Under the pieces are notes generated by a model. The model was not told where the DNA came from. It searched no databases and saw only the letters and a list, made by a program, of their open reading frames with translations. From an uncultured Selenomonadales bacterium (lineage in GTDB: Bacteria > Bacillota > Negativicutes > Selenomonadales > Selenomonadaceae), in contig CALFJC010000018.1 of the NCBI GenBank assembly GCA_937877655.1, forward strand, positions 1 through 41,954: a stretch of DNA of 41,954 bases, written 5' to 3'. The translations under genes and the position numbers were made by a program. This document shows positions 16,781 to 25,157 of the stretch, one piece after another (within the stretch, counting starts at the first letter, position 1; the number at the start of each line of letters is the position of its first letter).

Positions 16781-17997
16781 TCCAGCCGCATTATGGCTCT
16801 GACTTTTTGAATCGCCTCGATTAATCGTTCAACGTCGCGGCGCGTGTTGTAAAAATAAAAACTCGCCCGACAAGTCGAATTCTGATTTAAAAATTTCATA
16901 AGCGGTTGCGCACAATGATGCCCCGCCCGAATTGCAACGCCTTCCGCATCAAGAATCGTCGCCACGTCATGAGGATGAACGTCCTTTATATTGAAAGTCA
17001 CAATTCCTATTTTATTTTCCGCGTCGCAACCGTAAAGCTCGACGTAAGGAATTTTTTTCAGCTCGGAGATCGCAAAAGTCGTCAAATCTTTTTCAATGCG
17101 TTCAATCTCCTCAAAGCCGATTTTCTGAAGATAATCAATCGCCGCCGATAAGCCCGCCGCTCCGCCGACATTTTGAGTACCCGCCTCAAATTTTTGCGGC
17201 AACTCGGCAAAAGTCGTTTCCTGCTCCTCGACGTATTCAATCATGTCTCCGCCGCTTAGGAACGGCGGCATTTCCTCCAAAATTTTTTTCTTGCCGTATA
17301 AAACTCCGATACCCATCGGCGACAACATTTTATGCCCCGAAAACGCCAAAAAATCCGCGTCAAGATTTTGCACGTCAACGGGAATATGCGGCACCGATTG
17401 TGCGCCGTCAACCACGATGACCGCTCCGACTTCATGCGCCTGCGCGGAAAGTTTTTTTATGTCGTTGACGAGCCCCAAGACATTTGAAATTTGAGTGACT
17501 GCCAAAATTTTCGTTCGCTTGGAAAGTTTTTTGTCAATGTCTTCCTGCGAAAAATTTCCGTCCGCCGTCAGATAAATGTAATTCAACTTCGCGCCTGTCG
17601 CCCTCGCCACTCGTTGCCAAGGAACAAGATTTGAATGATGCTCGGCGATTGTGATTAAAATTTCGTCGCCCGCCTTTAAATTCGTCAAGCCGTAACTGTA
17701 CGCGACAAGGTTTAAAGATTCGGTTGCGTTTTTTGTGAAAATAATTTCCCGCGCAGATTTTGCGTTGAGAAATTTTGCAACCTTGCGGCGAGTGTCTTCA
17801 TAAATTTTTGTGGCGCGAACGCTGAGTTCGTAAACACCGCGGTGAGGATTGGCATTGCAACCGCCATAATAGCCGCAAATCGAACGAACGACACTTTCGG
17901 GCTTTTGAGTCGTTGCGCTGTTGTCAAGGTAAGCGATAGGGTGCCCGTTCATTTTGCTGTGCAATATCGGAAAATCATTCAAAAAATTTTTATCCAT
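16777..17997 (-). CDS. sufS: Cysteine desulfurase SufS
   Basis: PLP enzyme that takes sulfur from cysteine and passes it to SufU, 406 residues from ATG 17997 (AGGAGG with 7-bp spacing). The N-terminal LDNSATTQKP, the TEHH-like AEHHSN and the PLP lysine in SGHKMLSP are present. The persulfide cysteine is in RAGHHCAQP, typical of the class II (SufS) group. It follows ogt after 11 bp. The reading frame runs right to the edge of element copy A. Confidence 0.95.
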   Translation of the reverse strand: MDKNFLNDFPILHSKMNGHPIAYLDNSATTQKPESVVRSICGYYGGCNANPHRGVYELSVRATKIYEDTRRKVAKFLNAKSAREIIFTKNATESLNLVAYSYGLTNLKAGDEILITIAEHHSNLVPWQRVARATGAKLNYIYLTADGNFSQEDIDKKLSKRTKILAVTQISNVLGLVNDIKKLSAQAHEVGAVIVVDGAQSVPHIPVDVQNLDADFLAFSGHKMLSPMGIGVLYGKKKILEEMPPFLSGGDMIEYVEEQETTFAELPQKFEAGTQNVGGAAGLSAAIDYLQKIGFEEIERIEKDLTTFAISELKKIPYVELYGCDAENKIGIVTFNIKDVHPHDVATILDAEGVAIRAGHHCAQPLMKFLNQNSTCRASFYFYNTRRDVERLIEAIQKVRAIMRLE

Positions 17998-18008
17998 AAA
18001 CAAACCTC

Positions 18009-18476
18009 CTATAAAGAGATTTTTTCAAGCTCAAGCAGTTTAATTTTTCTGTCGAGCCCGCCGGCGTAGCCCGTTAAATTTCCGTCGGCTCCAATAACTC
18101 TGTGGCAGGGAATTATTATCGAAATTCTGTTGTGCGCAACCGCGCCGCCGACAGCCCGCGCAGATGTCCCCAAAATTTTTGCAAGTGCGCCGTAAGTCGT
18201 CGTCATGCCGTAAGGAATTTTTTTCAGCTCGTTAAGCACGGAAATTTTAAACGGAGAGCCGATTATATGAAGTGGCGGAAAAAAATTCGGCTCGCGCCCC
18301 GAAAAATAAATGTCCAGCCAATTTTTGGCAAGCTCTATGACAGGGGAATTTATTTTTTCGTCAACCTGCGCGGAAAAATATTTATCGCTCTCAAAAAATA
18401 AATCGGTCAAGCCCGCGTCATCTGCGCCAAGAATAATTTTCCCGAAAGGCGAATCATAAAAATCAGCGCATTTCAT
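18009..18476 (-). CDS. ogt: Methylated-DNA-[protein]-cysteine S-methyltransferase
   Basis: Suicide enzyme that removes alkyl groups from O6-alkylguanine in DNA, 156 residues. The acceptor Cys124 is in IIPCHRVIG, the helix-turn-helix stretch YGALAKILGTSARAVG precedes it, and GYAGGLDRK follows. ATG 18476 is chosen with GGAGA upstream. It overlaps the end of the PD-(D/E)XK gene by 14 bp, which suggests translational coupling inside the suf gene string. Confidence 0.95.
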   Translation of the reverse strand: MKCADFYDSPFGKIILGADDAGLTDLFFESDKYFSAQVDEKINSPVIELAKNWLDIYFSGREPNFFPPLHIIGSPFKISVLNELKKIPYGMTTTYGALAKILGTSARAVGGAVAHNRISIIIPCHRVIGADGNLTGYAGGLDRKIKLLELEKISL

Positions 18477-19671
18477 TAACAAATCTCTCCAAAAGCTTTT
18501 CTATCTCCGTCATGATGTTATAGACTGCGCGGTCAATATCTTCTTGCGTCCCAAATTGCGTCAAAGTCTTGTCAACGTCCGTGAAATAAATGAGATTGCC
18601 TTGCCCGTCGTGCAAATCTGTTCTGCCGACCAAACCGTTGAATTTTTCATCATACTTGTCAATAATTTCTTGATGCAAAATATTTTTTCCGTCAAGCAAC
18701 GGTTTAATGTCATCCTCTTTGTAAAGACATTGTTTTATTTTGTGAGAGAAAATCATGAAGCCCGCGCAGAATGCCGTTGATTCGTCAAGATAGCTGAATC
18801 TGTCGTTGTAGCAACCCACGCGAAACCAAAGTTCCTTGTCCTCGTCGAACTTTATGACATTGCCTGCAGAGTCCGTGCAGTAAAGACAGATACTCGGCCA
18901 AGAAAAAGCTCTGCCAAAAAATCTGTCGATAAATCGCTTGTAAGTATAGCAGTCGCCGATTTCAACACGCCTGTTGCCGCCGCGCTTAAGATGATGTTTC
19001 CTGCAAAAATTTTCGTCAAAGCGATTGTCAAGAGCCGTAAAAAATTTGCGCATAATCTCTTCCACTTGACGTTGCAAATAGTTTCTGTTAGCCATTTTGT
19101 AAATTTCATCATAAAGACGTTCCAAATTGTTTCTTTGAAAAATATCTTTTGGCGGATTATCCTCGCAATCAGCAATCCAAGAAAAACCTTCCGAGCAAAA
19201 TGCAACGTCGTCAATTTTGTCCGAGCGAATGAACGGGCAAACTTCGTATCCTATATCTCCCACGCTTTCCCATGAAGGAAAATCTCCTTCCGGCGTCAAG
19301 TAGTAAAGTACAGGCGGCTCACTCAAAGAATATGTTTCATGATATTTTTCTGCCTCGCGCCAATAATCGCGGCATTGATTGGGTTGGTCGTCCGCATCAA
19401 TCTTAACTTCAATCGGAATGAAACGCTTATTCGTGATGATTAACAAATCTATTCGTTTTAGTTTGTTCTCTATGAACTGCATATGATAACGGTCTTCTTC
19501 GGGAGCTTTGCGGTCATCTACAAAAACTCTTGCACTTTCCAATTCTTTCTTAGTCATTTTAAGGCGCAAGACGTGTTTATCGAACAATTCAAGATAAAGT
19601 TGCCAACGCTCGGGATTTTTTCTAGGCGAAAGAAGTTCGTAAATTGAATAATATAATTCACTCTCTTGCAT
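18463..19671 (-). CDS. PD-(D/E)XK nuclease family protein, function unknown
   Basis: A 402-residue protein with a PD-(D/E)XK-type core: Asp75 in KRIDLLIIT, then Glu88-Val-Lys90 in FIPIEVKIDADDQ, with the downstream QPNQCRDYW as in the PDDEXK_4-like group. The pattern indicates a metal-dependent nuclease fold. The rest, rich in aromatic residues and cysteine, is not recognised. Start ATG 19671 follows GGGAGG. It overlaps sufD by 14 bp and ogt by 14 bp, so it is tightly embedded in the operon. It could be a solitary defence or repair nuclease; I see no partner gene. Confidence 0.72.
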   Translation of the reverse strand: MQESELYYSIYELLSPRKNPERWQLYLELFDKHVLRLKMTKKELESARVFVDDRKAPEEDRYHMQFIENKLKRIDLLIITNKRFIPIEVKIDADDQPNQCRDYWREAEKYHETYSLSEPPVLYYLTPEGDFPSWESVGDIGYEVCPFIRSDKIDDVAFCSEGFSWIADCEDNPPKDIFQRNNLERLYDEIYKMANRNYLQRQVEEIMRKFFTALDNRFDENFCRKHHLKRGGNRRVEIGDCYTYKRFIDRFFGRAFSWPSICLYCTDSAGNVIKFDEDKELWFRVGCYNDRFSYLDESTAFCAGFMIFSHKIKQCLYKEDDIKPLLDGKNILHQEIIDKYDEKFNGLVGRTDLHDGQGNLIYFTDVDKTLTQFGTQEDIDRAVYNIMTEIEKLLERFVNEMR

Positions 19672-20407
19672 TAGAAAGCCTCCCATGCAAATTTTCCAAA
19701 AGTTCGTTGCGCAGATTTTCATCGGGAATTTTTTCAACGACGGGATTAAATGCCGCCTCGACGATTAATTTTTCCGCCTCCGCCTTGTCAAGCCCGCGAC
19801 TCATCAGATAGAAAATTTTTTCTTCGTCAAGCCGCCCGACGCTTACCGCATGATGTCCGTCAACTTCATCTTCGGCGGCAAGCATTAAGGGAACGGAGCG
19901 ATTCCTTGTGCCCGACGAAAGAATTATCACTTCCTCAAGTTCGCGTCCCGTTGAGCCTTTCGCGCCGCGCTGAAAATCCAATGTCCCGCGAAAAATTTTG
20001 TCGCAACGCTCCGTTAAAGCTCCGCGCACGTTCATATTCGCCGAAGTATTTTTTCCGCGCTGACGAATCACGAAGTTAAAATCCAATTTGCGCTTGCCGT
20101 CGCCGAAATAAACCGCGTCCAAATCCGCCGAAGAATCGTCGCCGATAAGTTCAATTTCCACGTCCGCCGAATAATCGCCGCGTCCCAAGTCCGCTGCAAT
20201 AAATTCTACCCGCGCAGATTTCCCGACAGAAATTTTTATCCGCCGCGCAATATTTTCTTCTGCAAAATTTATCTCGGAAATTTTTTGCGTCTCGCCGTCG
20301 CCGATCTCTATAAATTTTTCCTCAACCTGCGCGGAAGTTTTTAATTCGTTGACGCCGAGCCATCGCCACGTTCCAAGCGGTATCTCTCCAAAAATTTTTT
20401 CGTTCAT
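19658..20407 (-). CDS. sufD: SufD-like Fe-S cluster assembly scaffold subunit
   Basis: A SufB/SufD-family protein of 249 residues from ATG 20407 (GGAGGG upstream). This is shorter than the 350-430 residues of classical SufD but within the range of short forms. The C-terminal beta-helix motif is clear: SSGTRNRSVPLMLAAEDEVDGHHAVSVGRLDEEKIFYLMSRG is typical, with the family H-H and R-G-L elements. SufD works in a SufBC2D complex, but neither sufB nor sufC is in the window. The upstream neighbour is metQ, separated by a terminator. Confidence 0.85.
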   Translation of the reverse strand: MNEKIFGEIPLGTWRWLGVNELKTSAQVEEKFIEIGDGETQKISEINFAEENIARRIKISVGKSARVEFIAADLGRGDYSADVEIELIGDDSSADLDAVYFGDGKRKLDFNFVIRQRGKNTSANMNVRGALTERCDKIFRGTLDFQRGAKGSTGRELEEVIILSSGTRNRSVPLMLAAEDEVDGHHAVSVGRLDEEKIFYLMSRGLDKAEAEKLIVEAAFNPVVEKIPDENLRNELLENLHGRLSNARE

Positions 20408-20442
20408 AACTCTCCCTCCGATTGAAAAATATTTTACACACA

Positions 20443-20490
20443 GACAAAAAAAAATCAACCTGCCCGCGACTGCAGGAAGGCTGATAAAAA
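20443..20490 (-). terminator. Terminator of metQ
   Basis: On the minus strand ATCAGCCT pairs with GGTTGAT-type sequence around a GC-rich loop and is followed by eight T. It lies between metQ and sufD. Heptamer repeats (aattcctaattcctaatt) sit at 20512-20529, next to the metQ stop. Confidence 0.75.
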
Positions 20491-20531
20491 AATTATTTAC
20501 ACTTAGAAAAATTCCTAATTCCTAATTGCTT

Positions 20532-21362
20532 TCAGAACGCAGGAACAATCGCGCCTTGATATTTTTCTTCGATAAATTTCTTAACCTTGTCGGATTTAAT
20601 CGCCGTCAAAAGTTTATTAATCTCGTCGCGGCTTTCGTCTTCGCGAACGGCAACGATATTGACATACGGCGAATCTTTATCTTCAATGAAAAGTGCGTCC
20701 TTCATGGGATTCAAATCTGCGTTAAGCGCAAAATTCGTGTTGATAATCGAAATGTCGACATCTTCAAGCGTGCGCGGGAGTTGCGCCGCCTCGACTTCTT
20801 GAATCACCAAATTTTTGGGATTCTCGGCAATGTCCTGAACGGTTGCTTCTTCGTTGATGCCGTCCTTGAGTTTAAGAAGGTTGGCTTTTTGCAAAAGGAG
20901 CAAAGCGCGTCCGCCGTTGGTCGGGTCGTTCGGAATTGAAACCGTCGCGCCGTCGGCAAGTTCATTCAAGTCTTTAATTTTTTTGGAGTAAACGCCCATC
21001 GGTTCAATATGGACGCCGCCCGCATTTTTCAACTTAACGTCTTTATGTTCCTTGACGAAGTCATTAAGATAAGGTTCGTGCTGGAAAAAGTTCGCGTCAA
21101 GTTCCTTGTCGTTGAGCGCGATATTCGGCTGAACATAATCGTTGAACTCGACGATCTCAAGATTAATTCCCTGCTCCTTGAGGTCGGGTTTAATCTGCTC
21201 CAAAATTTCCGCGTGGGGAGCTGGCGTTGCGCCGATTTTCAAAGTTACTTCGGAGCCTGCCGCCGGTTTATCGCCGCCCGAAGAAGAGCCGCTGTCTCCG
21301 CCGCATCCCGTAAACACAAGCGACATTGCCAAAGTCATCGCCGCCAAAAATTTTCCCTTCAT
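20532..21362 (-). CDS. metQ: MetQ-family methionine-binding lipoprotein
   Basis: Substrate-binding lipoprotein of a D/L-methionine ABC importer, 276 residues. The signal peptide ends in the lipobox FTGC with lipidated Cys20, followed by a G/S-rich linker. The NLPA/MetQ core follows (LKIGATPAPHAEILEQIKP, YVQPNIALNDKELDANFFQH, IPNDPTNGGRALLLLQ). ATG 21362 has AAGGAGG. The longer frame upstream is rejected because the promoter lies inside it. The partner ATPase and permease (metN, metI) are not adjacent, and no SAM riboswitch fits in the short leader. Confidence 0.93.
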   Translation of the reverse strand: MKGKFLAAMTLAMSLVFTGCGGDSGSSSGGDKPAAGSEVTLKIGATPAPHAEILEQIKPDLKEQGINLEIVEFNDYVQPNIALNDKELDANFFQHEPYLNDFVKEHKDVKLKNAGGVHIEPMGVYSKKIKDLNELADGATVSIPNDPTNGGRALLLLQKANLLKLKDGINEEATVQDIAENPKNLVIQEVEAAQLPRTLEDVDISIINTNFALNADLNPMKDALFIEDKDSPYVNIVAVREDESRDEINKLLTAIKSDKVKKFIEEKYQGAIVPAF

Positions 21363-21396
21363 GAAAAGTTGCCTCCTTAAAATTTTTACGCCGCGA

Positions 21397-21424
21397 ATTA
21401 TATCAAACCAAAAATTTTTGTCTA
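21397..21424 (-). promoter_or_regulatory. Promoter of metQ
   Basis: On the minus strand TAGACA (21424-21419) and TATAAT (21402-21397) are 16 bp apart. The segment from the A5T5-type spacer to the ribosome binding site (gcggcgta, aaattttaaggaggcaa) is nearly the same as in front of the 40-residue peptide gene at 26336. Confidence 0.72.
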
Positions 21425-21459
21425 CAAAAAATTTCAGTCGAACAAGTGCGAAAAATAAT

Positions 21460-22347
21460 TTAAAATCTCTGCGCAAATTCTATCGCGGATTCAATGGCAC
21501 CGATTATGCCGCCGCCATTCAAAATATTGTTATATCCTGCGAAATCGCCGAGCCCGTTTGAAAAAATTCCGTCATCCCTTTGGTCGATGTTGCCAAGATA
21601 ACTGCCGCGAATTTTAGTCACGTATTCAAAGCCTTTTGGAAAATATTTGTTCTCAATCTTTTTCAGCCACAACGAAAAATTTTGGCTCATTTCCGAATCG
21701 GGAATTCTTTGCCAAATGCCCATATTCCAAAGCTCCTGCCCGACAGGAAAAAGCCAACAATATTTGTCACAAGACATATCGTAGTACCAAAAATAAAATT
21801 TGTCGCTTTCAAGTAATGAATAACCTCTAATCAATGCAGAAAATCCAAAACTTTGTCCTTGCGGAACTTTTTTCGATAAACCTCTTGCCCCCGTTGCAAC
21901 GATAAAATTTTTTGTCGCATATCGACTATTTACAAGAAAAATTTGCCCTTCAGCTTTGATCGTATTCACGGGCACTCCATAAAAAATTTCGGCACCTTCA
22001 CGAATCGCTTGCAGGAGTAAAAATTCGTCTGACAAACGACGCTGAATTCCCATTGATACTTTACCGTCGCGATAATGCTTCTCGGAAATGCTTTCAGGAA
22101 AAAATTTAACATGTCCAAAAATGTCTTTGTGTTCCAAATCTTTGAGGCGGTTAATGTCTATTCCAATTTTTTCCAAAAGAGCCAACGCTTTATATGAAAA
22201 GCCGCCTCCACAGATTTTTTCCGTCCGAAAAGACTGTTTCTCCAATATTAAACAACTTTTATTTTTACGTGCCAAAAGAAATGCACAAACATTGCCCGCA
22301 ATTCCGCTGCCGGCTATGATGAAATCATAAATTTTTCCGTTTGCCAT
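21460..22347 (-). CDS. Geranylgeranyl-reductase-like FAD-dependent oxidoreductase
   Basis: A flavoprotein of 295 residues. The N-terminal dinucleotide fold is IIAGSGIAGNVCAFLLARK followed by LILEK. KICGGGFSYKALALLEKIG matches the KxCGGG signature of the geranylgeranyl reductase family, and YCWLFPVG and a GxGDFAGYNN-type late FAD motif (NGGGIIGAIESA) complete it. Family members reduce isoprenoid double bonds or oxidise small molecules. It is slightly short for the family. It is the last gene of the radical SAM operon, 15 bp or less from the preceding stop. ATG 22347 has only a weak GGCGG site; TTG 22362 is an alternative. Its role in the pathway is inferred to be tailoring. Confidence 0.75.
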   Translation of the reverse strand: MANGKIYDFIIAGSGIAGNVCAFLLARKNKSCLILEKQSFRTEKICGGGFSYKALALLEKIGIDINRLKDLEHKDIFGHVKFFPESISEKHYRDGKVSMGIQRRLSDEFLLLQAIREGAEIFYGVPVNTIKAEGQIFLVNSRYATKNFIVATGARGLSKKVPQGQSFGFSALIRGYSLLESDKFYFWYYDMSCDKYCWLFPVGQELWNMGIWQRIPDSEMSQNFSLWLKKIENKYFPKGFEYVTKIRGSYLGNIDQRDDGIFSNGLGDFAGYNNILNGGGIIGAIESAIEFAQRF

Positions 22348-22362
22348 TTCAGATGCCGCCAA

Positions 22363-23115
22363 TTATTTCAAAAAATATAAATTGAATCCCATAACTTCGC
22401 CATTTTTTATTCGCAAAGAAGTCAGAGCAATATCTCCAAATTTTTCTTCACATTCGCAGAGAATCCTTTCATTGGCAATGAGAGACGACTCCTTCAGGAA
22501 TAAAATTATTTCGCTCAGCGCAACGTGATTTGTTCGAGCATAAATTTTTAAATTGTCATAACCGCTCTTGCCGACGGAAATTGAGACCCCTTTTAGTTTG
22601 AAAATCGCGCTGAAATATTTTTTCAAAATAATTTTCGAGAGAGGCTTTGTGACTTTAAAATAATCAATAAATCGCATCAGATAATCGTTTAAGCGATTTT
22701 TCTCGCTAATTCCTTTCATGCCGAAACGCGTTCCTTTCCAAACTGTTGAATAAAAATAAAAAGTGCGGCTTGCCATTTCGGAATTTTTTATACGAAGACC
22801 AACAGTATAATTGCGAAAGTTTTCATCGAAAATCTTTGGTATGTCACTTAAAATTTTTAAAGATGATTTTGGAAGTTCATTATAAAGCGGAGTGATATTT
22901 TTCGTTAAATCGACGTGGAAATTAACGGAATCGAGAATTTCTTCGCCATTTCTCATGAGAATCGAATATTCAAATGCCGTCAAAGTATCTTGAGGGATTT
23001 TATCAAGAAAATTTTTTATAATAACAGGCTCGACTTTGTAATAAATTTTTTCCTCTGAATCTTGGACGGATTCAAAACTCAAACGCAAATTTCGCGCTCT
23101 AAAAATCTTTTCCAT
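22363..23115 (-). CDS. Unrecognised protein of the radical SAM peptide cluster
   Basis: A 250-residue soluble protein that I do not recognise. It has no transmembrane segment and few cysteines. By eye it alternates pairs of beta strands with long helices (FEYSILMRN/DSVNFHVDL, YTVGLRIKN/RTFYFYSTVW, VSISVGK/DNLKIYART, IALTSLRIK/GFNLYFL). This pattern is reminiscent of ABBA-type prenyltransferase barrels, but that is only an impression of the fold. It has a good GAGGAA ribosome binding site and begins 12 bp after the third radical SAM gene. It could equally be a peptide-binding or scaffold protein. Confidence 0.6.
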   Translation of the reverse strand: MEKIFRARNLRLSFESVQDSEEKIYYKVEPVIIKNFLDKIPQDTLTAFEYSILMRNGEEILDSVNFHVDLTKNITPLYNELPKSSLKILSDIPKIFDENFRNYTVGLRIKNSEMASRTFYFYSTVWKGTRFGMKGISEKNRLNDYLMRFIDYFKVTKPLSKIILKKYFSAIFKLKGVSISVGKSGYDNLKIYARTNHVALSEIILFLKESSLIANERILCECEEKFGDIALTSLRIKNGEVMGFNLYFLK

Positions 23116-23127
23116 AATTAAAATTCC

Positions 23128-24237
23128 TCAAACAGCAGAAAAAATTTCATGAATAAAAGAATTGTACTCGCCGCTTTTACCGATCCGAAAATCTTCGGCG
23201 ACTTTCTCATTGATTTCCAAAATTCCTTGAAAAATGGCGTTTGCTTGCCGGCAACTGAACTCTATCATTTTTTCTTCCGTGCCGTACATATACGACATAC
23301 AAATCAAAACGCCATTACAAATTTTTTGGCTCGGACAATCGTTGCACATTTTCGCATGATAATTTTTCAAAATCTCAACCAGACGTTTATACTCTTCTGA
23401 ATTGAAACAATCGGCAATATCATTTTTGTCTTGCGGTTTGCCCAAACAAAAATTTACGTCATTGGGTCTTCCAAAAGGATAAATTTTTCCGTCCGGATTT
23501 AAAGCAATTTCCCGATTGAACCAAAAAGGCTTAAATTGAATATCGCGCCGAAGCTTGGCGAAATCCCGAAAAGTATAAAATTTTATTTTGCAACTCTTAT
23601 CTTTGAGCCAATATTTGTAGAGTGCGACGAGTTCGGGAACAAATTTTTCAGTCGGCAAAAGATATGAAGAAACATTTTTGGCACGACCACGCGGCTCAAT
23701 TGGAAGAATTTTAAAATCCAGTTCTTCACGCTTAAACCATTCGTAAACTTCTTGCAAATGTCCGAGCGAGACTGAAGATAATGTACAGAAAATTCTCAGC
23801 CGGGCTTTTTTAGATTTCAGCATCGTAATTTTTTCGTAAACACTTTCCGTATCGTCGCGCAGAAAACTGTTGAAAGGTCCGTCGAAGGAAACATTTATCA
23901 GCGTGTTGTTGGCAATTAGAATGTCCGCCAAATTTTCGGAAAGGAGCTTGCCGTTGGTCGTGAATCGGTTTAAAAATTTCGTTCCCTTTTCTGTGGTTAA
24001 ACGATTTTCAAATTCATAGAAGTCACGATAAAAATTTTCACCGGCGAGAGTTGGCTCGCCACCGTGAAAAGTAAGCTTGATTATGCGACAATTTTTTGCA
24101 GTTATCTCGACAAAACGACACACCGTCTGAAAATCTGCGAAACCGGGATAATTCAAATCGTCACCGTTGAAACAGTGTCGACATCTCATGTTGCAATTCA
24201 TCGTCGGTTTTATCGTTAAAGCGATTTCTTGTTCCAA
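23128..24237 (-). CDS. Radical SAM/SPASM-type peptide maturase (third of three)
   Basis: A 369-residue radical SAM enzyme. Cys15, Cys19 and Cys22 in CNMRCRHCFNG bind the SAM-cleaving 4Fe-4S cluster. FHGGEPTLAG is the SAM-binding GGEP motif, with the anSME-like style of sulfatase and peptide maturases. The C-terminal part has the SPASM cysteine pattern (CNDCPSQKICNG, then CMSY, and a distal FSCRQA) for auxiliary clusters. It starts at TTG 24237, two bases after the stop of the preceding gene, whose end carries GAGGAG. A peptide-modifying role is inferred from domain type and the small peptide gene heading the operon. Confidence 0.85.
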   Translation of the reverse strand: MEQEIALTIKPTMNCNMRCRHCFNGDDLNYPGFADFQTVCRFVEITAKNCRIIKLTFHGGEPTLAGENFYRDFYEFENRLTTEKGTKFLNRFTTNGKLLSENLADILIANNTLINVSFDGPFNSFLRDDTESVYEKITMLKSKKARLRIFCTLSSVSLGHLQEVYEWFKREELDFKILPIEPRGRAKNVSSYLLPTEKFVPELVALYKYWLKDKSCKIKFYTFRDFAKLRRDIQFKPFWFNREIALNPDGKIYPFGRPNDVNFCLGKPQDKNDIADCFNSEEYKRLVEILKNYHAKMCNDCPSQKICNGVLICMSYMYGTEEKMIEFSCRQANAIFQGILEINEKVAEDFRIGKSGEYNSFIHEIFSAV

Positions 24238-24239
24238 AA

Positions 24240-25157
24240 TTATTCCGTCTCCTCACCTATAAAATCGCCGTCAATTTCCAAAACTTTATACTCATTAACG
24301 GCAGAGATACAAAATTTTTGCATCGGGCAACTGTTCATGCAAAGTTTTTGCTGTCTGTGCAAATTTTCTTTGCGGTACTGATTTTTGTCTTTGAACAAAA
24401 CAATAATCTCTTTTCCGTACTTTTTTATCTCGCTCCCGCGCAACGCGGCAATATATTTTACACAAGTATCATAAATTTTTATTGGGCATTTGCGATTGAG
24501 AAATTCTTTGACAAGTACAGCTGTACAAAGGGCGGCAACGGAATCTTCAACACTCGAACAATTATTTTTCTTTGAAATGATTGTATCTGCCATTTTTGTA
24601 ATTTGCAGTGCGTGATTGAATGAAATTTCTTGCAGGAATTGCAGAGAATCTCCACGCAGAATTTTTTTGGCGAACTCGCTGTTGATTATGATTTTTAAAT
24701 CCGTGAGACAATCTCGTTGACTTGCCAATTTGTCAAATCCGCGCAGAGTTTCCTTGAAACTGCCTTTTATTCGAGTAGCGTTATCATGAATTTTTTCATC
24801 GCCGTGAATCGGAATGACGAAGCGAAAATTTTTATTTAGTGGCGGAAAATTCTGCTCGGCAAGCAAACGACCGTTCGTGTAAATCAAAACTTCGCAACCA
24901 ACGTCCAAAAGAAATTGCAACATTTCATTAAGCGATTGATGCAAAAGTGGTTCACCGCCATTGATTATAACTCTGTCCGCCTCAGAAATTTTCCGGGCGT
25001 TCAGGTATTCGACAAAATCTGCAAATGGAATTGCATTATGATTTTTAATTCCGTAACGGGTGTTGTGTGAGTAGCAAAAAACGCAATGACTGTTGCAAGA
25101 ATAAATGACGTTGAAATAAAAAATTCTCTTTAGATTAGTTTCGACAGGCGAGGACAT
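24240..25157 (-). CDS. Radical SAM protein (second of three)
   Basis: About 305 residues from ATG 25157, which follows GGGGGA; a longer frame upstream is an overlap with the previous gene. Cys21, Cys25 and Cys28 in CNSHCVFCYSHN form the cluster motif, and IINGGEPLLHQ binds SAM. The C-terminus has CMNSCPMQKFC, a reduced SPASM-like cysteine set. Residues 180-270 are unusual. The gene overlaps the first radical SAM gene by 28 bp and ends 2 bases before the start of the next one. It could modify the peptide, or it could supply a partner activity for the other maturases. Confidence 0.82.
   Translation of the reverse strand: MSSPVETNLKRIFYFNVIYSCNSHCVFCYSHNTRYGIKNHNAIPFADFVEYLNARKISEADRVIINGGEPLLHQSLNEMLQFLLDVGCEVLIYTNGRLLAEQNFPPLNKNFRFVIPIHGDEKIHDNATRIKGSFKETLRGFDKLASQRDCLTDLKIIINSEFAKKILRGDSLQFLQEISFNHALQITKMADTIISKKNNCSSVEDSVAALCTAVLVKEFLNRKCPIKIYDTCVKYIAALRGSEIKKYGKEIIVLFKDKNQYRKENLHRQQKLCMNSCPMQKFCISAVNEYKVLEIDGDFIGEETE

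Noticed and set aside
21363..21460. SAM or T-box riboswitch in front of metQ
   Set aside because: The leader between promoter and start is only about 30 bp, too short for either, and no conserved core is seen.
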